Assembly (NCBI RefSeq): GCF_014876185.1
Contig: NZ_JADALJ010000001.1
Span: 4,093,001-4,157,000, forward strand
Reading direction: 5' to 3'
Source: Rufibacter sp. LB8
GTDB lineage: Bacteria; Bacteroidota; Bacteroidia; Cytophagales; Hymenobacteraceae
Length of the DNA: 64,000 nt
A model generated the notes under the pieces. The model ran no database searches. It was not told where the DNA came from and saw only the letters and a list, made by a program, of their open reading frames with translations. Below are positions 31,312 through 42,700 of this stretch, piece after piece (within the stretch, counting starts at the first letter, position 1; the number at the start of each line of letters is the position of its first letter). The translations under genes and the position numbers were made by a program.

Positions 31312-32499
31312 ATGGCTAAAGAAAATTTTGATCGCTCCAAACCGCACGTAAACATCGGTACTATCGGGCACGTTGACCACGGCAAAACAACCTTGACTGC
31401 TGCTATTACTCAGGTTTTAGCGGGCAAAGGTCTAGCCGCAAAAAGAGATTTCTCTTCTATTGACAACGCTCCTGAAGAAAAAGAGCGTGGTATCACTATT
31501 AACACGTCTCACGTAGAGTACGCTACTGAGAGCCGTCACTATGCACACGTTGACTGTCCTGGTCACGCTGACTATGTGAAGAACATGGTTACGGGTGCTG
31601 CCCAGATGGACGGTGCTATCTTGGTGGTTGCTGCTACTGATGGCCCTATGCCACAGACACGTGAGCACATCCTTTTGGCTCGTCAGGTAGGTGTTCCTGC
31701 TCTTGTTGTGTTCATGAACAAAGTGGACATGGTAGACGATCCAGAATTGTTAGAGCTTGTTGAAATGGAAATCAGAGAGCTTCTTTCTTTCTATGATTTC
31801 GACGGGGACAACATTCCAGTTATCCAGGGTTCTGCTCTTGGTGGCTTGAACGGCGACGAGAAATGGGTGAAAACCATTGAAGAATTGATGGACGCGGTTG
31901 ATAACCACATTCCAATTCCTGCTCGTTTAACTGACCTTCCATTCTTGATGCCAGTTGAGGACGTGTTCTCTATCACTGGTCGTGGTACAGTAGCTACTGG
32001 CCGTATTGAGCGTGGTATCATCAACTCTGGTGAGCAAGTTGATATCTTGGGTATGGGTGCTGAAGGCTTGAAATCAGTAGTAACTGGTGTTGAGATGTTC
32101 CGCAAAATCCTAGACAGAGGTGAAGCTGGTGACAACGTAGGTCTGTTGCTACGCGGTATTGAGAAAACTGATATCCGTAGAGGTATGGTTATCTGCAAGC
32201 CAGGTTCTGTAACTCCCCACTTGAAATTTAAGGCTGAAGTTTACGTTCTTTCTAAAGAAGAAGGTGGACGTCACACGCCATTCTTCAACAACTACCGTCC
32301 ACAGTTCTACTTGAGAACTACTGACGTAACTGGTATCATCACGTTGCCAGAAGGTGTTGAGATGGTAATGCCAGGTGATAACATCACTATCACGGTAGAT
32401 TTGATCAACAAAGTAGCCATGGAAAAAGGTCTTCGTTTCGCTATCCGTGAGGGTGGTAGAACCGTAGGTGCCGGTCAGGTAACTGAAATCCTTGACTAA
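31312..32499 (+). CDS. tuf: Elongation factor Tu
   Basis: The 395-residue GTPase delivers aminoacyl-tRNA to the ribosome. The G1 motif GHVDHGKT is at residues 19-26, then DCPGH and NKVDM as the G3 and G4 motifs, and the C-terminal beta-barrel domains end in [10 protein letters not shown]. Length is normal. Three tRNA genes precede it and tRNA-Trp with secE follows, an arrangement close to the ancestral bacterial tufB-secE-nusG locus. A strong terminator stands at 32514-32554. Highly biased codon use fits strong expression. Confidence 0.99.
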   Translation: MAKENFDRSKPHVNIGTIGHVDHGKTTLTAAITQVLAGKGLAAKRDFSSIDNAPEEKERGITINTSHVEYATESRHYAHVDCPGHADYVKNMVTGAAQMDGAILVVAATDGPMPQTREHILLARQVGVPALVVFMNKVDMVDDPELLELVEMEIRELLSFYDFDGDNIPVIQGSALGGLNGDEKWVKTIEELMDAVDNHIPIPARLTDLPFLMPVEDVFSITGRGTVATGRIERGIINSGEQVDILGMGAEGLKSVVTGVEMFRKILDRGEAGDNVGLLLRGIEKTDIRRGMVICKPGSVTPHLKFKAEVYVLSKEEGGRHTPFFNNYRPQFYLRTTDVTGIITLPEGVEMVMPGDNITITVDLINKVAMEKGLRFAIREGGRTVGAGQVTEILD

Positions 32500-32513
32500 T
32501 TACTGAAAATAAT

Positions 32514-32554
32514 AAGTCCGCTCTGCTGATAAAGTGGGGCGGACTTGTTTTTTT
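32514..32554 (+). terminator. Terminator of tuf
   Basis: AAGTCCGC (32514-32521) pairs with GCGGACTT (32539-32546), followed by a run of T's to 32554. The next promoter begins inside it. Confidence 0.85.
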
Positions 32555-32575
32555 AGGAAAAGAATAATACATTTG
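32545..32575 (+). promoter_or_regulatory. Promoter of tRNA-Trp-secE-nusG
   Basis: TTG at 32545-32547 is followed after exactly 20 bases by TACATTTG at 32568-32575. It lies 33 bases before tRNA-Trp. The TTG is part of the tuf terminator. Confidence 0.75.
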
Positions 32576-32608
32576 CACTCCATTTGAACGAATGGCGTGC
32601 ATTTTTTT

Positions 32609-32681
32609 ACGGGAGTAGCTCAATTGGTAGAGTAGTGGTCTCCAAAACCATTGGTTGTAGGTTCGAGTCCTACCTCCCGTG
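32609..32681 (+). tRNA. tRNA-Trp (CCA)
   Basis: The acceptor ACGGGAG pairs with CTCCCGT, the anticodon loop CTCCAAA gives CCA, and the D- and T-arms (GTAGCTCAATTGGTAGAG, GGTTCGAGTCC) are canonical. It lies 22 bases before secE, so it is probably cut from a shared transcript. Confidence 0.95.
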
Positions 32682-32703
32682 CTAGAGAAGTAAAAGCATC
32701 ACA

Positions 32704-32895
32704 ATGGAAAAGCTGACGAAATTTTTCAATAACACAGTAGAGGAGATGCGCTTCAAGGTCTCCTGGCCAACCTATACGGAGCTTCAGAAGAGTTCTATTC
32801 TGGTGTTGGTTGGATCTATGGTGTTTGCGCTAGTTGTGGGTGCTATGGACTTTGTGTACGACTCCACACTGGAATGGTTTTACAACCAATTCTAA
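32704..32895 (+). CDS. secE: Preprotein translocase subunit SecE
   Basis: The 63-residue product has the amphipathic helix typical of SecE, the conserved segment FKVSWPTYTEL (residues 17-27) and a single transmembrane helix (about 31-52). SecE clamps the two halves of the SecY channel. The short, one-helix form is usual outside the E. coli group. It precedes nusG by 15 bases, the standard bacterial pair. Confidence 0.95.
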   Translation: MEKLTKFFNNTVEEMRFKVSWPTYTELQKSSILVLVGSMVFALVVGAMDFVYDSTLEWFYNQF

Positions 32896-32910
32896 AAATT
32901 TAGCTGGAGA

Positions 32911-33468
32911 ATGGCAGACTTAAAATGGTACGTGGTACGGGCGGTTTCCGGACAAGAGAAGAAAGCAAAGTCCTATCTTGAAAACGAAGTGGCCCGGCAT
33001 AACCTGACGGAAATGGTACCCCAGGTGCTTATTCCTTCAGAGAAAGTATATGAAATGCGCAATGGAAAGAAGCGGGTGCGTGAGCGCAGTTTTTTTCCTG
33101 GTTATGTATTAGTGCATGCAGATATCTCCAACGGAGAAGTAGAGCACTTAATCATTAGCACCCCCGGGGTTATAGGCTTTTTAGGAGCCGGCAACGGTAA
33201 TACTGCTGCCAAACCTGTGCCGCTTAGAATGTCAGAAGTCAACCGCATCTTAGGAAAGGTAGACGAGACCGACGAGCAAGTGGAAACACTGGAAACGCCT
33301 TTCATTGTAGGCGAGACAGTAAAAGTAATGGACGGACCTTTTAATGGCTTCTCTGGAACAGTGGAGGAAGTATTTGAGGAGCGCCGGAAATTGAATGTGA
33401 TGGTGAAGATCTTTGGCCGTAACACGCCAGTGGAACTGAACTATATGCAAGTAGAAAAGGAACAGTAG
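32911..33468 (+). CDS. nusG: Transcription antitermination factor NusG
   Basis: The 185-residue protein binds RNA polymerase and aids elongation and coupling with ribosomes. The NGN domain begins KWYVVRAVSGQEKKAKSYLE and includes RSFFPGYVLV; the KOW domain (about residues 125-160) reads GETVKVMDGPFNGFSGTVEEV. There is a small insert between the domains (around residue 85-105), common in Bacteroidota. It lies between secE and rplK, as usual. Confidence 0.97.
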   Translation: MADLKWYVVRAVSGQEKKAKSYLENEVARHNLTEMVPQVLIPSEKVYEMRNGKKRVRERSFFPGYVLVHADISNGEVEHLIISTPGVIGFLGAGNGNTAAKPVPLRMSEVNRILGKVDETDEQVETLETPFIVGETVKVMDGPFNGFSGTVEEVFEERRKLNVMVKIFGRNTPVELNYMQVEKEQ

Positions 33469-33480
33469 TAATAATTAATA

Positions 33481-33924
33481 ATGGCAAAAGAAATAAAAGG
33501 TTACCTGAAACTTCAGGTAAAGGGAGGCGCCGCGAATCCATCGCCGCCGATTGGACCTGCACTTGGTTCTAAAGGTCTTAACATCATGGAGTTCTGCAAG
33601 CAGTTCAACGCTAGAACCCAGGATAAGGCTGGCCAAGTCTGCCCAGTTCTAATTACAATCTACACAGATAAGTCATTTGACTTTGTAATTAAAACTCCTC
33701 CCGCTCCAGTATTGTTGATGGATGCTGCAAAAATCAAGAGTGGTTCTAAAGAGCCGAACCGGAACAAAGTAGGTTCAGTGACTTGGGATCAGATCAGAGA
33801 GATCGCAGAAATCAAAATGCCTGACTTGAACGCTTTCAAAGTGGAGTCGGCCATGAAATTGGTAGCTGGTACCGCGCGCAGCATGGGTATCACGGTAAAA
33901 GGAACTGCTCCTTGGAGTGAGTAA
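33481..33924 (+). CDS. rplK: 50S ribosomal protein L11
   Basis: The 147-residue protein forms the stalk base and binds 23S rRNA in the GTPase centre. The N-terminal [22 protein letters not shown] segment and the C-terminal rRNA-binding domain ([13 protein letters not shown], then [11 protein letters not shown]) are typical. It starts 12 bases after nusG and is followed by rplA after 13 bases. Confidence 0.98.
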   Translation: MAKEIKGYLKLQVKGGAANPSPPIGPALGSKGLNIMEFCKQFNARTQDKAGQVCPVLITIYTDKSFDFVIKTPPAPVLLMDAAKIKSGSKEPNRNKVGSVTWDQIREIAEIKMPDLNAFKVESAMKLVAGTARSMGITVKGTAPWSE

Positions 33925-33937
33925 TTAAAAAAAGCAA

Positions 33938-34627
33938 ATGGCTAGAATTTCTAAAAACAGAAAAGCAGTCTTAGCAAAGTACGACCCATCAAAAGAGTAC
34001 TCTCTGTTAGATGCGGCAGGCGTAGTGAAGGAAATCACCTTCACTAAGTTTGATGCCTCAGTTGACATTGACGTTCGTCTGGGGGTTGACCCACGCAAGG
34101 CTGACCAGATGGTGAGAGGTGTAGTAACACTTCCGCACGGAACTGGTAAAGATGTACGTGTATTGGTGCTTTGTACACCTGACAAAGAGCAGGAAGCAAA
34201 AGATGCCGGTGCAGACTATGTAGGCTTGGACGAGTACATCCAGAAGATTGAAAAAGGCTGGACTGATATTGATGTAATCATCACCATGCCTGCCGTTATG
34301 GCAAAAGTAGGTAGACTGGGACGTATCTTAGGACCAAGAAACTTAATGCCAAACCCTAAAGCAGGTACTGTTACACCAGATGTAGCAAAAGCTGTGAAAG
34401 AGGTTAAAGCTGGTAAGATTGACTTTAAAGTTGATAAGACCGGTATCATCCACACCAGCATTGGTAAAGTTTCTTTTGGACCAGACCAGTTGGCCGCTAA
34501 CGCATCTGAGGTGATTGCCACCTTGAACCGCTTAAAGCCATCTTCTGCCAAAGGAACTTATATTAGAAGCATCACATTGTCAAGTACAATGAGTCCTGGT
34601 GTAGTAGTTGATAAATCCTCTATTTAA
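33938..34627 (+). CDS. rplA: 50S ribosomal protein L1
   Basis: The 229-residue protein forms the L1 stalk that guides deacylated tRNA out of the E site. The segments [16 protein letters not shown] and [18 protein letters not shown] are diagnostic. In many bacteria L1 also represses its own L11-L1 mRNA; the short leader here shows no obvious L1-binding mimic by eye. It is 13 bases after rplK and 12 before rplJ. Confidence 0.98.
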   Translation: MARISKNRKAVLAKYDPSKEYSLLDAAGVVKEITFTKFDASVDIDVRLGVDPRKADQMVRGVVTLPHGTGKDVRVLVLCTPDKEQEAKDAGADYVGLDEYIQKIEKGWTDIDVIITMPAVMAKVGRLGRILGPRNLMPNPKAGTVTPDVAKAVKEVKAGKIDFKVDKTGIIHTSIGKVSFGPDQLAANASEVIATLNRLKPSSAKGTYIRSITLSSTMSPGVVVDKSSI

Positions 34628-34639
34628 CGAGACCAAGAG

Positions 34640-35167
34640 ATGACACGGGAAGAGAAAGAAATCATTGTACGTGATTTGAGTGAGAAGCTTGCTCAAAACC
34701 CATTTGTCTATATCACTGACGCTTCAGATTTAACGGTAGCTACTATCAATAAATTCAGAAGATTGTGCTTTGATAGAGGCATTGAGTACAAAGTGTACAA
34801 AAATACTCTGATTCGCAAAGCATTAGATACCTTAGATGCTGACACATCAGCGTTAGATGTAGCCTTGAAAGGCTCTTCAGGTATCTTGTTTGAAGCTACC
34901 ACTGGTAATGCTCCGGCAAAATTATTAATGGATTTCCGTAAGGCCGGGGTTAAGAAACCTGTGCTGAAGGGTGCTTACATTGACAGCAGCATTTACTTAG
35001 GTGATGATCAGCTGGACACACTGAGCAAAATCAAATCCAAAGAAGAACTTGTTGGTGAAATCATCGGGTTACTTCAATCTCCAGCTAAAAACGTTATTTC
35101 TGCGCTTCAGAGCGGTGGAAACGTATTGGCTGGCGTGCTTAAAACATTATCAGAGAGAGAACAATAA
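34640..35167 (+). CDS. rplJ: 50S ribosomal protein L10
   Basis: The 175-residue protein anchors the L7/L12 dimers to the ribosome. The N-terminal rRNA-binding domain (LTVATINKFRRLCFDRGIEYKVYKNTLIRKAL) and the C-terminal helix that carries L12 (NVISALQSGGNVLAGVLKTLSE) are clear. It is followed by rplL after 35 bases, the usual pair. Confidence 0.97.
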   Translation: MTREEKEIIVRDLSEKLAQNPFVYITDASDLTVATINKFRRLCFDRGIEYKVYKNTLIRKALDTLDADTSALDVALKGSSGILFEATTGNAPAKLLMDFRKAGVKKPVLKGAYIDSSIYLGDDQLDTLSKIKSKEELVGEIIGLLQSPAKNVISALQSGGNVLAGVLKTLSEREQ

Positions 35168-35202
35168 TTCAATTTTAAAACAACTTTTAATTACTAATAA
35201 AA

Positions 35203-35583
35203 ATGGCAGATTTGAAAGCATTCGCTGAGCAGTTGGTTAACTTAACTGTAAAAGAGGTTAATGAACTTGCTACTATTCTTAAGGATGAGTATGGTATTGA
35301 GCCAGCAGCTGCTGCTCCTGTAATGGTAGCTGGTGCTGCCGGTGGCGACGCCGGAGCTGCTGCTGAGGAAAAAACATCATTTGATGTAATCCTTAAGTCA
35401 GCTGGTGCCTCTAAACTAGCAGTTGTGAAGCTGGTGAAAGAACTTACTGGTCTTGGCTTGAAAGAAGCGAAAGAACTGGTTGATGGAGCTCCTAAACCAT
35501 TGAAAGAAGGTGTTGCGAAAGATGAAGCAGATTCATTGAAAAAGCAATTGGAAGAAGCTGGTGCTGAAGTGGAGGTTAAGTAA
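35203..35583 (+). CDS. rplL: 50S ribosomal protein L7/L12
   Basis: The 126-residue stalk protein binds translation factors and stimulates their GTPase activity. It has an N-terminal dimerisation domain (residues 1-35), an Ala/Gly-rich hinge (about 40-58) and a C-terminal domain with the factor-binding helix ([24 protein letters not shown]). Length is normal. A hairpin with a short T-run lies after the stop (35616-35643), before rpoB. Confidence 0.98.
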   Translation: MADLKAFAEQLVNLTVKEVNELATILKDEYGIEPAAAAPVMVAGAAGGDAGAAAEEKTSFDVILKSAGASKLAVVKLVKELTGLGLKEAKELVDGAPKPLKEGVAKDEADSLKKQLEEAGAEVEVK

Positions 35584-35615
35584 TCTCACACCACCTTCCA
35601 TTACCACATAGGGTT

Positions 35616-35643
35616 AGACCTGGCATTTTCGTCAGGTCTTTTC
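35616..35643 (+). terminator. Terminator or attenuator between rplL and rpoB
   Basis: AGACCTG (35616-35622) pairs with CAGGTCT (35633-35639), followed by TTTTCC. The T-run is short, so partial read-through into rpoB is plausible, like the attenuator known at this place in E. coli. Confidence 0.6.
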
Positions 35644-35738
35644 CTGTTTGTACCTAGAAATGATTTTCTAGAAATTTCTGCCCTTGTAAGACCATCACAA
35701 AGGGTACGACAAAGTTTAAACGTAAAAATCTGACAACT

Positions 35739-38700
35739 TTGGCTACAAGTAAAATGACAGAGCGGATCAATTTTGCGTCTATTAAGTCAGTCATTGATTA
35801 TCCTGACTTTCTAGATGTTCAGCTACAATCTTTCCAAGACTTTTTCCAATTGGAAACCGCTGCAGAGAACCGCACGGAAGAAGGTTTGTTCAAAGTGTTT
35901 GCTGAGAATTTCCCGATCTCTGACTCAAGAGAAAATTTCGTACTGGAATTTGTTGATTACCACGTAGATCCGCCAAAATACTCAGTAGATGAGTGCATTG
36001 ACCGTGGATTGACCTATTCAGTGCCATTAAAAGCAAAGCTTCGTTTGATCTGTAATGACTCAGACAATGAAGACTTTGAAACCATAGAACAGGAAGTTTT
36101 CTTAGGAAACATCCCGTACATGACTGAGAAAGGTTCTTTTGTGATCAACGGCGCTGAGCGCGTGATTGTGTCACAGTTGCACCGCTCACCGGGCGTGTTC
36201 TTTGCGCAAAGCAAGCACACCAACGGTACCAAGCTTTACTCTGCCAGAATTATCCCTTTCAAAGGGTCTTGGATTGAATTTGCCACTGACGTGAACAACG
36301 TCATGTATGCTTACATTGACCGTAAGAAGAAATTCCCGGTAACTACCTTGTTGCGTGCCATTGGGTACGGAACAGATAAAGACATTCTAGACTTATTTGG
36401 TCTGTCTGAGGAAGTGAAGGCAGATAAGAAAACGCTGAAGAATGTAGTTGGCAGAAAGTTAGCTGCACGGGTTTTAAGAACCTGGACCGAAGACTTTGTG
36501 GATGAAGATACCGGAGAGGTAGTTTCTATTGACAGAAACGAGGTTCTCTTAGAGCGTGATTCTGAAGTATCTGAAGATGATCTTGATGTGATCATCAGCT
36601 CTGGTGTTAAGTCTATTGTGTTGCACCGTGAGAACGTGAACATAGCGGACTATAATATCATCTATAACACACTACAGAAAGACAACTCTAACTCTGAGCA
36701 AGAAGCGGTAGAGCAAATCTACCGTCAGTTGCGTAACACAGAAGCGCCAGACGTTGAAACTGCCCGGGATATTATCCAGAAGTTGTTCTTCAGCGACAAG
36801 CGTTATGACTTAGGAGATGTTGGTCGGTATAGAATCAACAAGAAACTAGGTCTTGACAAGAACTGGGAAGCCAAAGTATTAACCAATGAGGACATTGTTC
36901 TTATTGTTAAATATCTGATAGGCTTGATCAACTCACGTGCAGTAGTAGATGATATTGACCACTTGAGCAACCGCCGTGTGAGAACGGTAGGAGAGCAATT
37001 GTACGCGCAGTTTGGTGTTGGTTTGGCCCGTATGGCCAGAACCATCAAAGAGCGTATGAATGTGCGTGACAATGAAGAATTCAAACCGGTTGACTTGATC
37101 AACGCGCGTACGCTTTCTTCTGTAATCAACTCCTTCTTTGGTACCAACCAGCTGTCTCAGTTCATGGACCAGACCAATCCGCTGGCAGAAATCACGCACA
37201 AACGTCGTGTATCTGCTTTGGGGCCAGGAGGTCTATCAAGAGAGCGTGCCGGTTTTGAGGTTCGTGACGTTCACTATACCCACTACGGTCGTCTTTGTAC
37301 TATTGAAACGCCAGAGGGACCAAACATTGGTTTGATTTCTTCTTTGTGTGTGCACGCACGCGTGAACAGCATGGGCTTCATTGAAACTCCTTACAGAAAT
37401 GTAGTAGAGGGCAAAGTGGACATTACGTCTACCGTGAAGTATTTGACCGCTGAGGAAGAAGATACCCACCACATAGCCCAGGCAAACGCTATCATTGATG
37501 ATAACGGTAACTTTATCAATGATAAAGTAAAAGGCCGTTTTGAAGGTGACTTCCCAGTAGTAGAGCCAGAGCGCTATACATACATGGACGTTGCCCCTAA
37601 CCAGATTGTATCGGTGGCTGCATCGTTGATTCCGTTCCTGGAGCATGATGATGCTAACCGTGCCTTGATGGGATCAAACATGCAGCGTCAGGCAGTTCCT
37701 TTGGTGAAGCCACAAGCTCCAATTGTAGGAACAGGTCTGGAAGCCAGAGCCGCTCTTGATTCGCGTGCCTTGGTACGCGCTGAAGGAGAAGGTGAAGTAC
37801 ATTTCGTAGATGCCAACAAAATCATCATTCGCTACAACTTATCTGATAATGATAAGATGGTAAGCTTTGATGCCGAATTTGTGACCTATGACTTGATTAA
37901 GTTCCGCCGTACCAACCAAGATACGTGTATCAACTTAACTCCTTTGGTTAAAAAAGGAGAGAAAGTAACGCAGGGTCAGCCGTTGTGTGAAGGTTATGCC
38001 ACCAACCAGGGAGAACTAGCCTTAGGTAGAAACCTTCAGGTAGCGTTCATGCCTTGGCAAGGATATAACTTTGAAGATGCGATTGTTATCTCTGAGCGTG
38101 TAGTGAGAGATGACGTTTTCACTTCCATTCACATTGAAGAGTTTGAGCTGGAAGTTCGTGAAACGAAACGCGGTGAGGAGGAATTGACCTCTGAGATCCC
38201 CAACGTGAGCGAAGAAGCCGTTCGTAACTTAGATGAGAACGGTATCATCAGAATTGGTGCCGAGGTCAAAGAAGGCGATATTCTGATTGGTAAAATCACT
38301 CCTAAAGGAGAGACGGATCCAACGCCAGAAGAGAAACTTCTACGTGCCATCTTCGGTGACAAAGCCGGTGATGTGAAAGATGCTTCGTTGAAAGCGCCGC
38401 CATCTTTGAATGGTGTGGTGATTGAGACGAAACTGTTCTCTCGTCCTAAGAAAGATAAAAACCTCCGCGCGAAAGCGAAGAAAGAGGTAGAAGACCTGAA
38501 AGCAAAATACAACAGCGAACTCAAAGCGGTGAAAGCCGTGATGATTGAGAAGCTGGTGGCTTTGTTAGAGGGTAAGACGAGCCAGGGAGTGCGTCACCGT
38601 TTTGGTGATGATATCATTACCAAAGGAGCTAAATTCGGTAAGAAAAACGTTGCCGAGGCTCTTTTCCCTGACAAGAACCCTTATAAGGATGAAAGCAATT

Positions 38701-39611
38701 ACGCTGTTCCGGAAGAGGTGAATATGTTCAAGGACCTCATCTTGGAGGGCTGGACCGCAGACGAGCAAGTAAACAAAATGTTGTTGGAGTTGGTGAAAAA
38801 TTACACCAAGCGCCGCAACATGGTGTCAGCCCGTTTCAAGCGTGACCGTTTCACCTTAGAAGTTGGAGATGAATTGCCAGCAGGTATTGTGCAGCTAGCC
38901 AAAGTCTATATTGCCAAGAAGCGTAAGCTGAAAGTGGGTGATAAGATGGCAGGTCGTCACGGTAACAAAGGGGTAGTAGCCCGTATTGTGCGTGAAGAAG
39001 ACATGCCATTCCTGGAAGACGGAACACCTATGGACATCGTGTTGAACCCACTTGGGGTACCCTCCAGGATGAATATTGGTCAGATCTATGAAACGGTTCT
39101 AGGTTGGGCTGGTCTGAAATTGGGCCGTACGTATGCTACGCCAATCTTTGACGGTGCTACCGAAGAGCAGGTTTCTGCAGAACTAGCCGAGGCAGGCTTA
39201 CCAGTGTTTGGTCGTTCTTACCTGTTTGATGGTTTAAGTGGAGACCGCTTTGACCAGCCAGTAACGGTAGGGGTGATTTACATGCTGAAACTTGGTCACT
39301 TGGTAGATGATAAAATGCACGCTCGTTCCATAGGGCCATACTCGTTGATCACACAACAACCATTAGGTGGTAAAGCCCAGTTTGGTGGTCAGCGTTTTGG
39401 TGAGATGGAGGTGTGGGCACTAGAGGCTTTCGGTGCCGCTAACGTGCTACAAGAGATCTTGACTATTAAATCTGATGACGTGATAGGCCGTGCCAAAGCA
39501 TACGAAGCTATTGTAAAAGGTGACGTATTGCCGAAGCCAAATATCCCGGAATCATTTAATGTGTTGATTCACGAACTCAGAGGCTTGGCCCTGGAGATTA
39601 CACTAGACTAA
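35739..39611 (+). CDS. rpoB: RNA polymerase beta subunit
   Basis: The 1290-residue subunit forms half of the polymerase active centre. The start is given as TTG at 35739 because the first residues ([16 protein letters not shown]) then match the usual Bacteroidota N-terminus; an ATG at 35754 would remove five residues. The rifampicin region ([20 protein letters not shown] and on, from about residue 471) has the wild-type Asp, His and Ser at the resistance positions, so a sensitive genotype is expected. The C-terminus ([11 protein letters not shown]) is complete. rpoC follows after 120 bases. Confidence 0.98.
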   Translation: MATSKMTERINFASIKSVIDYPDFLDVQLQSFQDFFQLETAAENRTEEGLFKVFAENFPISDSRENFVLEFVDYHVDPPKYSVDECIDRGLTYSVPLKAKLRLICNDSDNEDFETIEQEVFLGNIPYMTEKGSFVINGAERVIVSQLHRSPGVFFAQSKHTNGTKLYSARIIPFKGSWIEFATDVNNVMYAYIDRKKKFPVTTLLRAIGYGTDKDILDLFGLSEEVKADKKTLKNVVGRKLAARVLRTWTEDFVDEDTGEVVSIDRNEVLLERDSEVSEDDLDVIISSGVKSIVLHRENVNIADYNIIYNTLQKDNSNSEQEAVEQIYRQLRNTEAPDVETARDIIQKLFFSDKRYDLGDVGRYRINKKLGLDKNWEAKVLTNEDIVLIVKYLIGLINSRAVVDDIDHLSNRRVRTVGEQLYAQFGVGLARMARTIKERMNVRDNEEFKPVDLINARTLSSVINSFFGTNQLSQFMDQTNPLAEITHKRRVSALGPGGLSRERAGFEVRDVHYTHYGRLCTIETPEGPNIGLISSLCVHARVNSMGFIETPYRNVVEGKVDITSTVKYLTAEEEDTHHIAQANAIIDDNGNFINDKVKGRFEGDFPVVEPERYTYMDVAPNQIVSVAASLIPFLEHDDANRALMGSNMQRQAVPLVKPQAPIVGTGLEARAALDSRALVRAEGEGEVHFVDANKIIIRYNLSDNDKMVSFDAEFVTYDLIKFRRTNQDTCINLTPLVKKGEKVTQGQPLCEGYATNQGELALGRNLQVAFMPWQGYNFEDAIVISERVVRDDVFTSIHIEEFELEVRETKRGEEELTSEIPNVSEEAVRNLDENGIIRIGAEVKEGDILIGKITPKGETDPTPEEKLLRAIFGDKAGDVKDASLKAPPSLNGVVIETKLFSRPKKDKNLRAKAKKEVEDLKAKYNSELKAVKAVMIEKLVALLEGKTSQGVRHRFGDDIITKGAKFGKKNVAEALFPDKNPYKDESNYAVPEEVNMFKDLILEGWTADEQVNKMLLELVKNYTKRRNMVSARFKRDRFTLEVGDELPAGIVQLAKVYIAKKRKLKVGDKMAGRHGNKGVVARIVREEDMPFLEDGTPMDIVLNPLGVPSRMNIGQIYETVLGWAGLKLGRTYATPIFDGATEEQVSAELAEAGLPVFGRSYLFDGLSGDRFDQPVTVGVIYMLKLGHLVDDKMHARSIGPYSLITQQPLGGKAQFGGQRFGEMEVWALEAFGAANVLQEILTIKSDDVIGRAKAYEAIVKGDVLPKPNIPESFNVLIHELRGLALEITLD

Positions 39612-39615
39612 AGTT

Positions 39616-39653
39616 GTTTTGAGGGAGATTTCAGGAATAGAGGCCAAAAACGG
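39616..39653. repeat. 40-bp palindrome family, copy 14 (degenerate)
   Basis: GTTTTGAGGGAGATTTC and GAGGCCAAAAACGG retain the outer arms and centre, but inner pairing is poor. It lies between rpoB and rpoC. Confidence 0.45.
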
Positions 39654-39671
39654 CACTTTCTGAGATCTCCC
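39623..39671 (+). promoter_or_regulatory. Possible hairpin in the rpoB-rpoC gap
   Basis: GGGAGATTTCA (39623-39633) pairs with TGAGATCTCCC (39661-39671) with one mismatch across a 27-base loop. It overlaps the degenerate palindrome and would compete with it. It could affect mRNA processing or stability between the two polymerase genes. Confidence 0.35.
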
Positions 39672-39731
39672 AATAACGCATTAAGACAGTGGTTCAGTAA
39701 TAAGGAAATTTAATATCTAGCAACACATAAC

Positions 39732-42700
39732 ATGGCGTTAGCAAGAAATAAAAAATTAGTCCAGGACTTCTCTAAAGTGACCATCAGCTTGGCTTCCCCA
39801 GAATCAATTCTGGAGCGGTCAAACGGAGAGGTGACGAAGCCCGAAACCATCAACTACAGAACCTATAAGCCCGAGATGGGCGGTTTGTTCTGCGAGCGGA
39901 TTTTCGGGCCGGTGAAGGACTGGGAGTGCCATTGCGGTAAATACAAGAGAATCCGTTACAAAGGGATTATATGTGACCGTTGCGGTGTAGAGGTAACTGA
40001 GAAAAAAGTGCGTCGTGAGCGCATGGGCCATATTGAGTTGGTAGTACCAGTAGCGCATATCTGGTACTTCAAATCATTGCCAAACAAAATTGGATATCTG
40101 TTAGGCTTGCCTACTAAGAAGCTTGATCAGATTATCTATTACGAGCGCTATGTAGTGATTCAACCAGGTGTCTTGGGCGAAGACGGCGTGAATACGCTTG
40201 ACTTCCTGACCGAAGACGAGTACCTGGACATGATTGACAAGTTGCCACGTGAGAACCAAATGTTGGACAACCATGATCCAAACAAGTTCTTGGCAAGAAT
40301 GGGTGCTGAAGCATTGCAGATGTTGTTGGAGCGCATCAATTTGGATGACCTTTCTTATGACCTGCGTTACTCTGCTGCCCATGAGACTTCTCAGCAGCGG
40401 AAAGCTGAAGCGTTGAAGCGTCTGCGCGTAGTAGAAGCGTTCCGTGATGCCGCTACTAGAATTGAGAACAAGCCAGAGTGGATGATCATCCGGATGGTGC
40501 CTGTGATTCCACCGGAATTGCGCCCATTGGTTCCGTTGGATGGTGGTCGTTTCGCAACCTCAGATTTGAACGACTTATACCGTCGTGTCATCATCCGTAA
40601 CAACCGTTTGAAGCGTCTGATTGAGATCAAAGCACCAGAGGTAATTCTCCGGAATGAGAAGCGTATGTTGCAGGAGGCAGTTGACTCCCTATTTGACAAC
40701 TCACGTAAAGTGAACGCTGTTAGAGCAGAAGGTAACCGTGCCTTGAAATCGCTTTCTGATATGTTGAAAGGTAAGCAAGGACGGTTCCGTCAGAACTTAC
40801 TTGGTAAGCGTGTGGATTATTCTGGTCGTTCCGTAATTGTGGTAGGTCCAGAATTGAAGCTACACGAGTGCGGTCTGCCTAAGAACATGGCGGCTGAGCT
40901 TTTCAAACCGTTCATTATCCGGAAGCTAATTGAGCGCGGTATTGTGAAAACGGTAAAATCTGCGAAGAAAATTGTAGACAGAAAAGACCCGGTTGTTTGG
41001 GATATCCTGGAGAATGTGTTGAAAGGCCATCCAGTTCTGTTGAACCGTGCTCCTACGCTCCACAGATTAGGTATTCAGGCCTTCCAACCAAAACTGATTG
41101 AAGGAAAAGCAATCCAATTGCACCCATTGGTAACAACAGCCTTCAACGCTGACTTTGACGGTGACCAGATGGCCGTGCACGTTCCCCTGGGACCAGCAGC
41201 CATCCTGGAAGCGTCTATGTTGATGTTGGCTTCGCATAACATCCTGAACCCTGCCAACGGTGCTCCAATTGCGGTGCCTTCTCAGGACATGGTGTTGGGC
41301 TTGTACTATGTAACTAAAGGCAAACGCTCTACTGAAAATGAAAAGATTCAGGGAGAAGACATGTCTTTCTACTCTGCTGAAGAAGTCATCATTGCCATCA
41401 ATGAAGGCAAGCTTTCTAAGCACGCTTTCATTAAAGTGCGCGTGAAAGTACAAGATGAAAGCGGTCAACTGGTGACTAAATTGCTTGAAACAGTAGCTGG
41501 TAGAGTTTTATTCAACCAGTTCGTTCCTGAGGAAGTTGGGTACGTAGATGAGCTTCTTTCTAAAAAGAAACTGCAGCAGATTATCTCCCGCGTGTTTAAA
41601 GTAACAGGCATGGCGAGAACAGCACAGTTCCTGGATGATATCAAAACCCTAGGTTTCCAGTCAGCCTACAAAGGTGGTCTGTCCATGGGCTTGGGTGATA
41701 TCGTTATCCCTAAAGAGAAAGATATACTGGTAGCTGAGGCCAAAAAAGATGTAGATGCTGTTTGGGCAAACTACTCTATGGGTCTTATCACTGATAATGA
41801 GCGTTACAACCAGGTAATTGATATCTGGACGCGTATCAACAACCAAATCACGGAGACCTTGATGAGCCGTCTTGAGAAAGATGACCAAGGTTTCAACTCC
41901 ATCTTCATGATGATGCACTCCGGCGCCCGTGGTTCCAGAGAGCAGATTCGTCAGTTGGGTGGTATGAGAGGTTTGATGGCCAAGCCACAGAAGTCGTTAC
42001 AAGGCTCCGTAGGAGAGATTATTGAAAACCCAATTCTATCTAACTTTAAAGAAGGTCTGGATGTAATTGAGTACTTTATCTCTACCCACGGTGCTCGTAA
42101 AGGTCTGGCAGATACCGCTCTTAAAACGGCAGATGCGGGTTATCTGACTCGTCGTTTAGTAGACGTGTCACAAGATGTGATTGTGAATGAAGAGGATTGC
42201 GGTACGCTGCGCGGTCTGGAGGTAAGTGCCTTGAAAGACAATGAAGATATTGTGGAGTCTCTGTCTGAGCGTATCCTGGGTCGTGTGAACGTACATGACA
42301 TCCTGGATCCGCACAACGGTGACTTGATCCTTGAGTCTGGTAAAGAGATTACAGAAGAAGTGGCCCGTGTAATTGAGAACACAGCCATTGAAAGCGTAGA
42401 GATACGTTCTGTATTGACCTGTGAGACTAAACGCGGTATCTGTGCTAAGTGCTACGGCCGTAACCTATCTTCTGGCCGCATGGTACAGAAAGGCGAGGCA
42501 GTCGGTGTAATTGCAGCCCAGTCTATTGGTGAGCCAGGTACACAGTTAACGCTTCGTACGTTCCACGTGGGTGGTACTGCTTCTAACATTGCCGTTGATG
42601 CAGCCATCAGAGCCAAATTCAATGGCGTGGTGGAGTTTGAAGACGTGCGTACCATTGACACCCTCAACGCGGAAGGCGAGACCGTGAAAGTGGTTATGGG

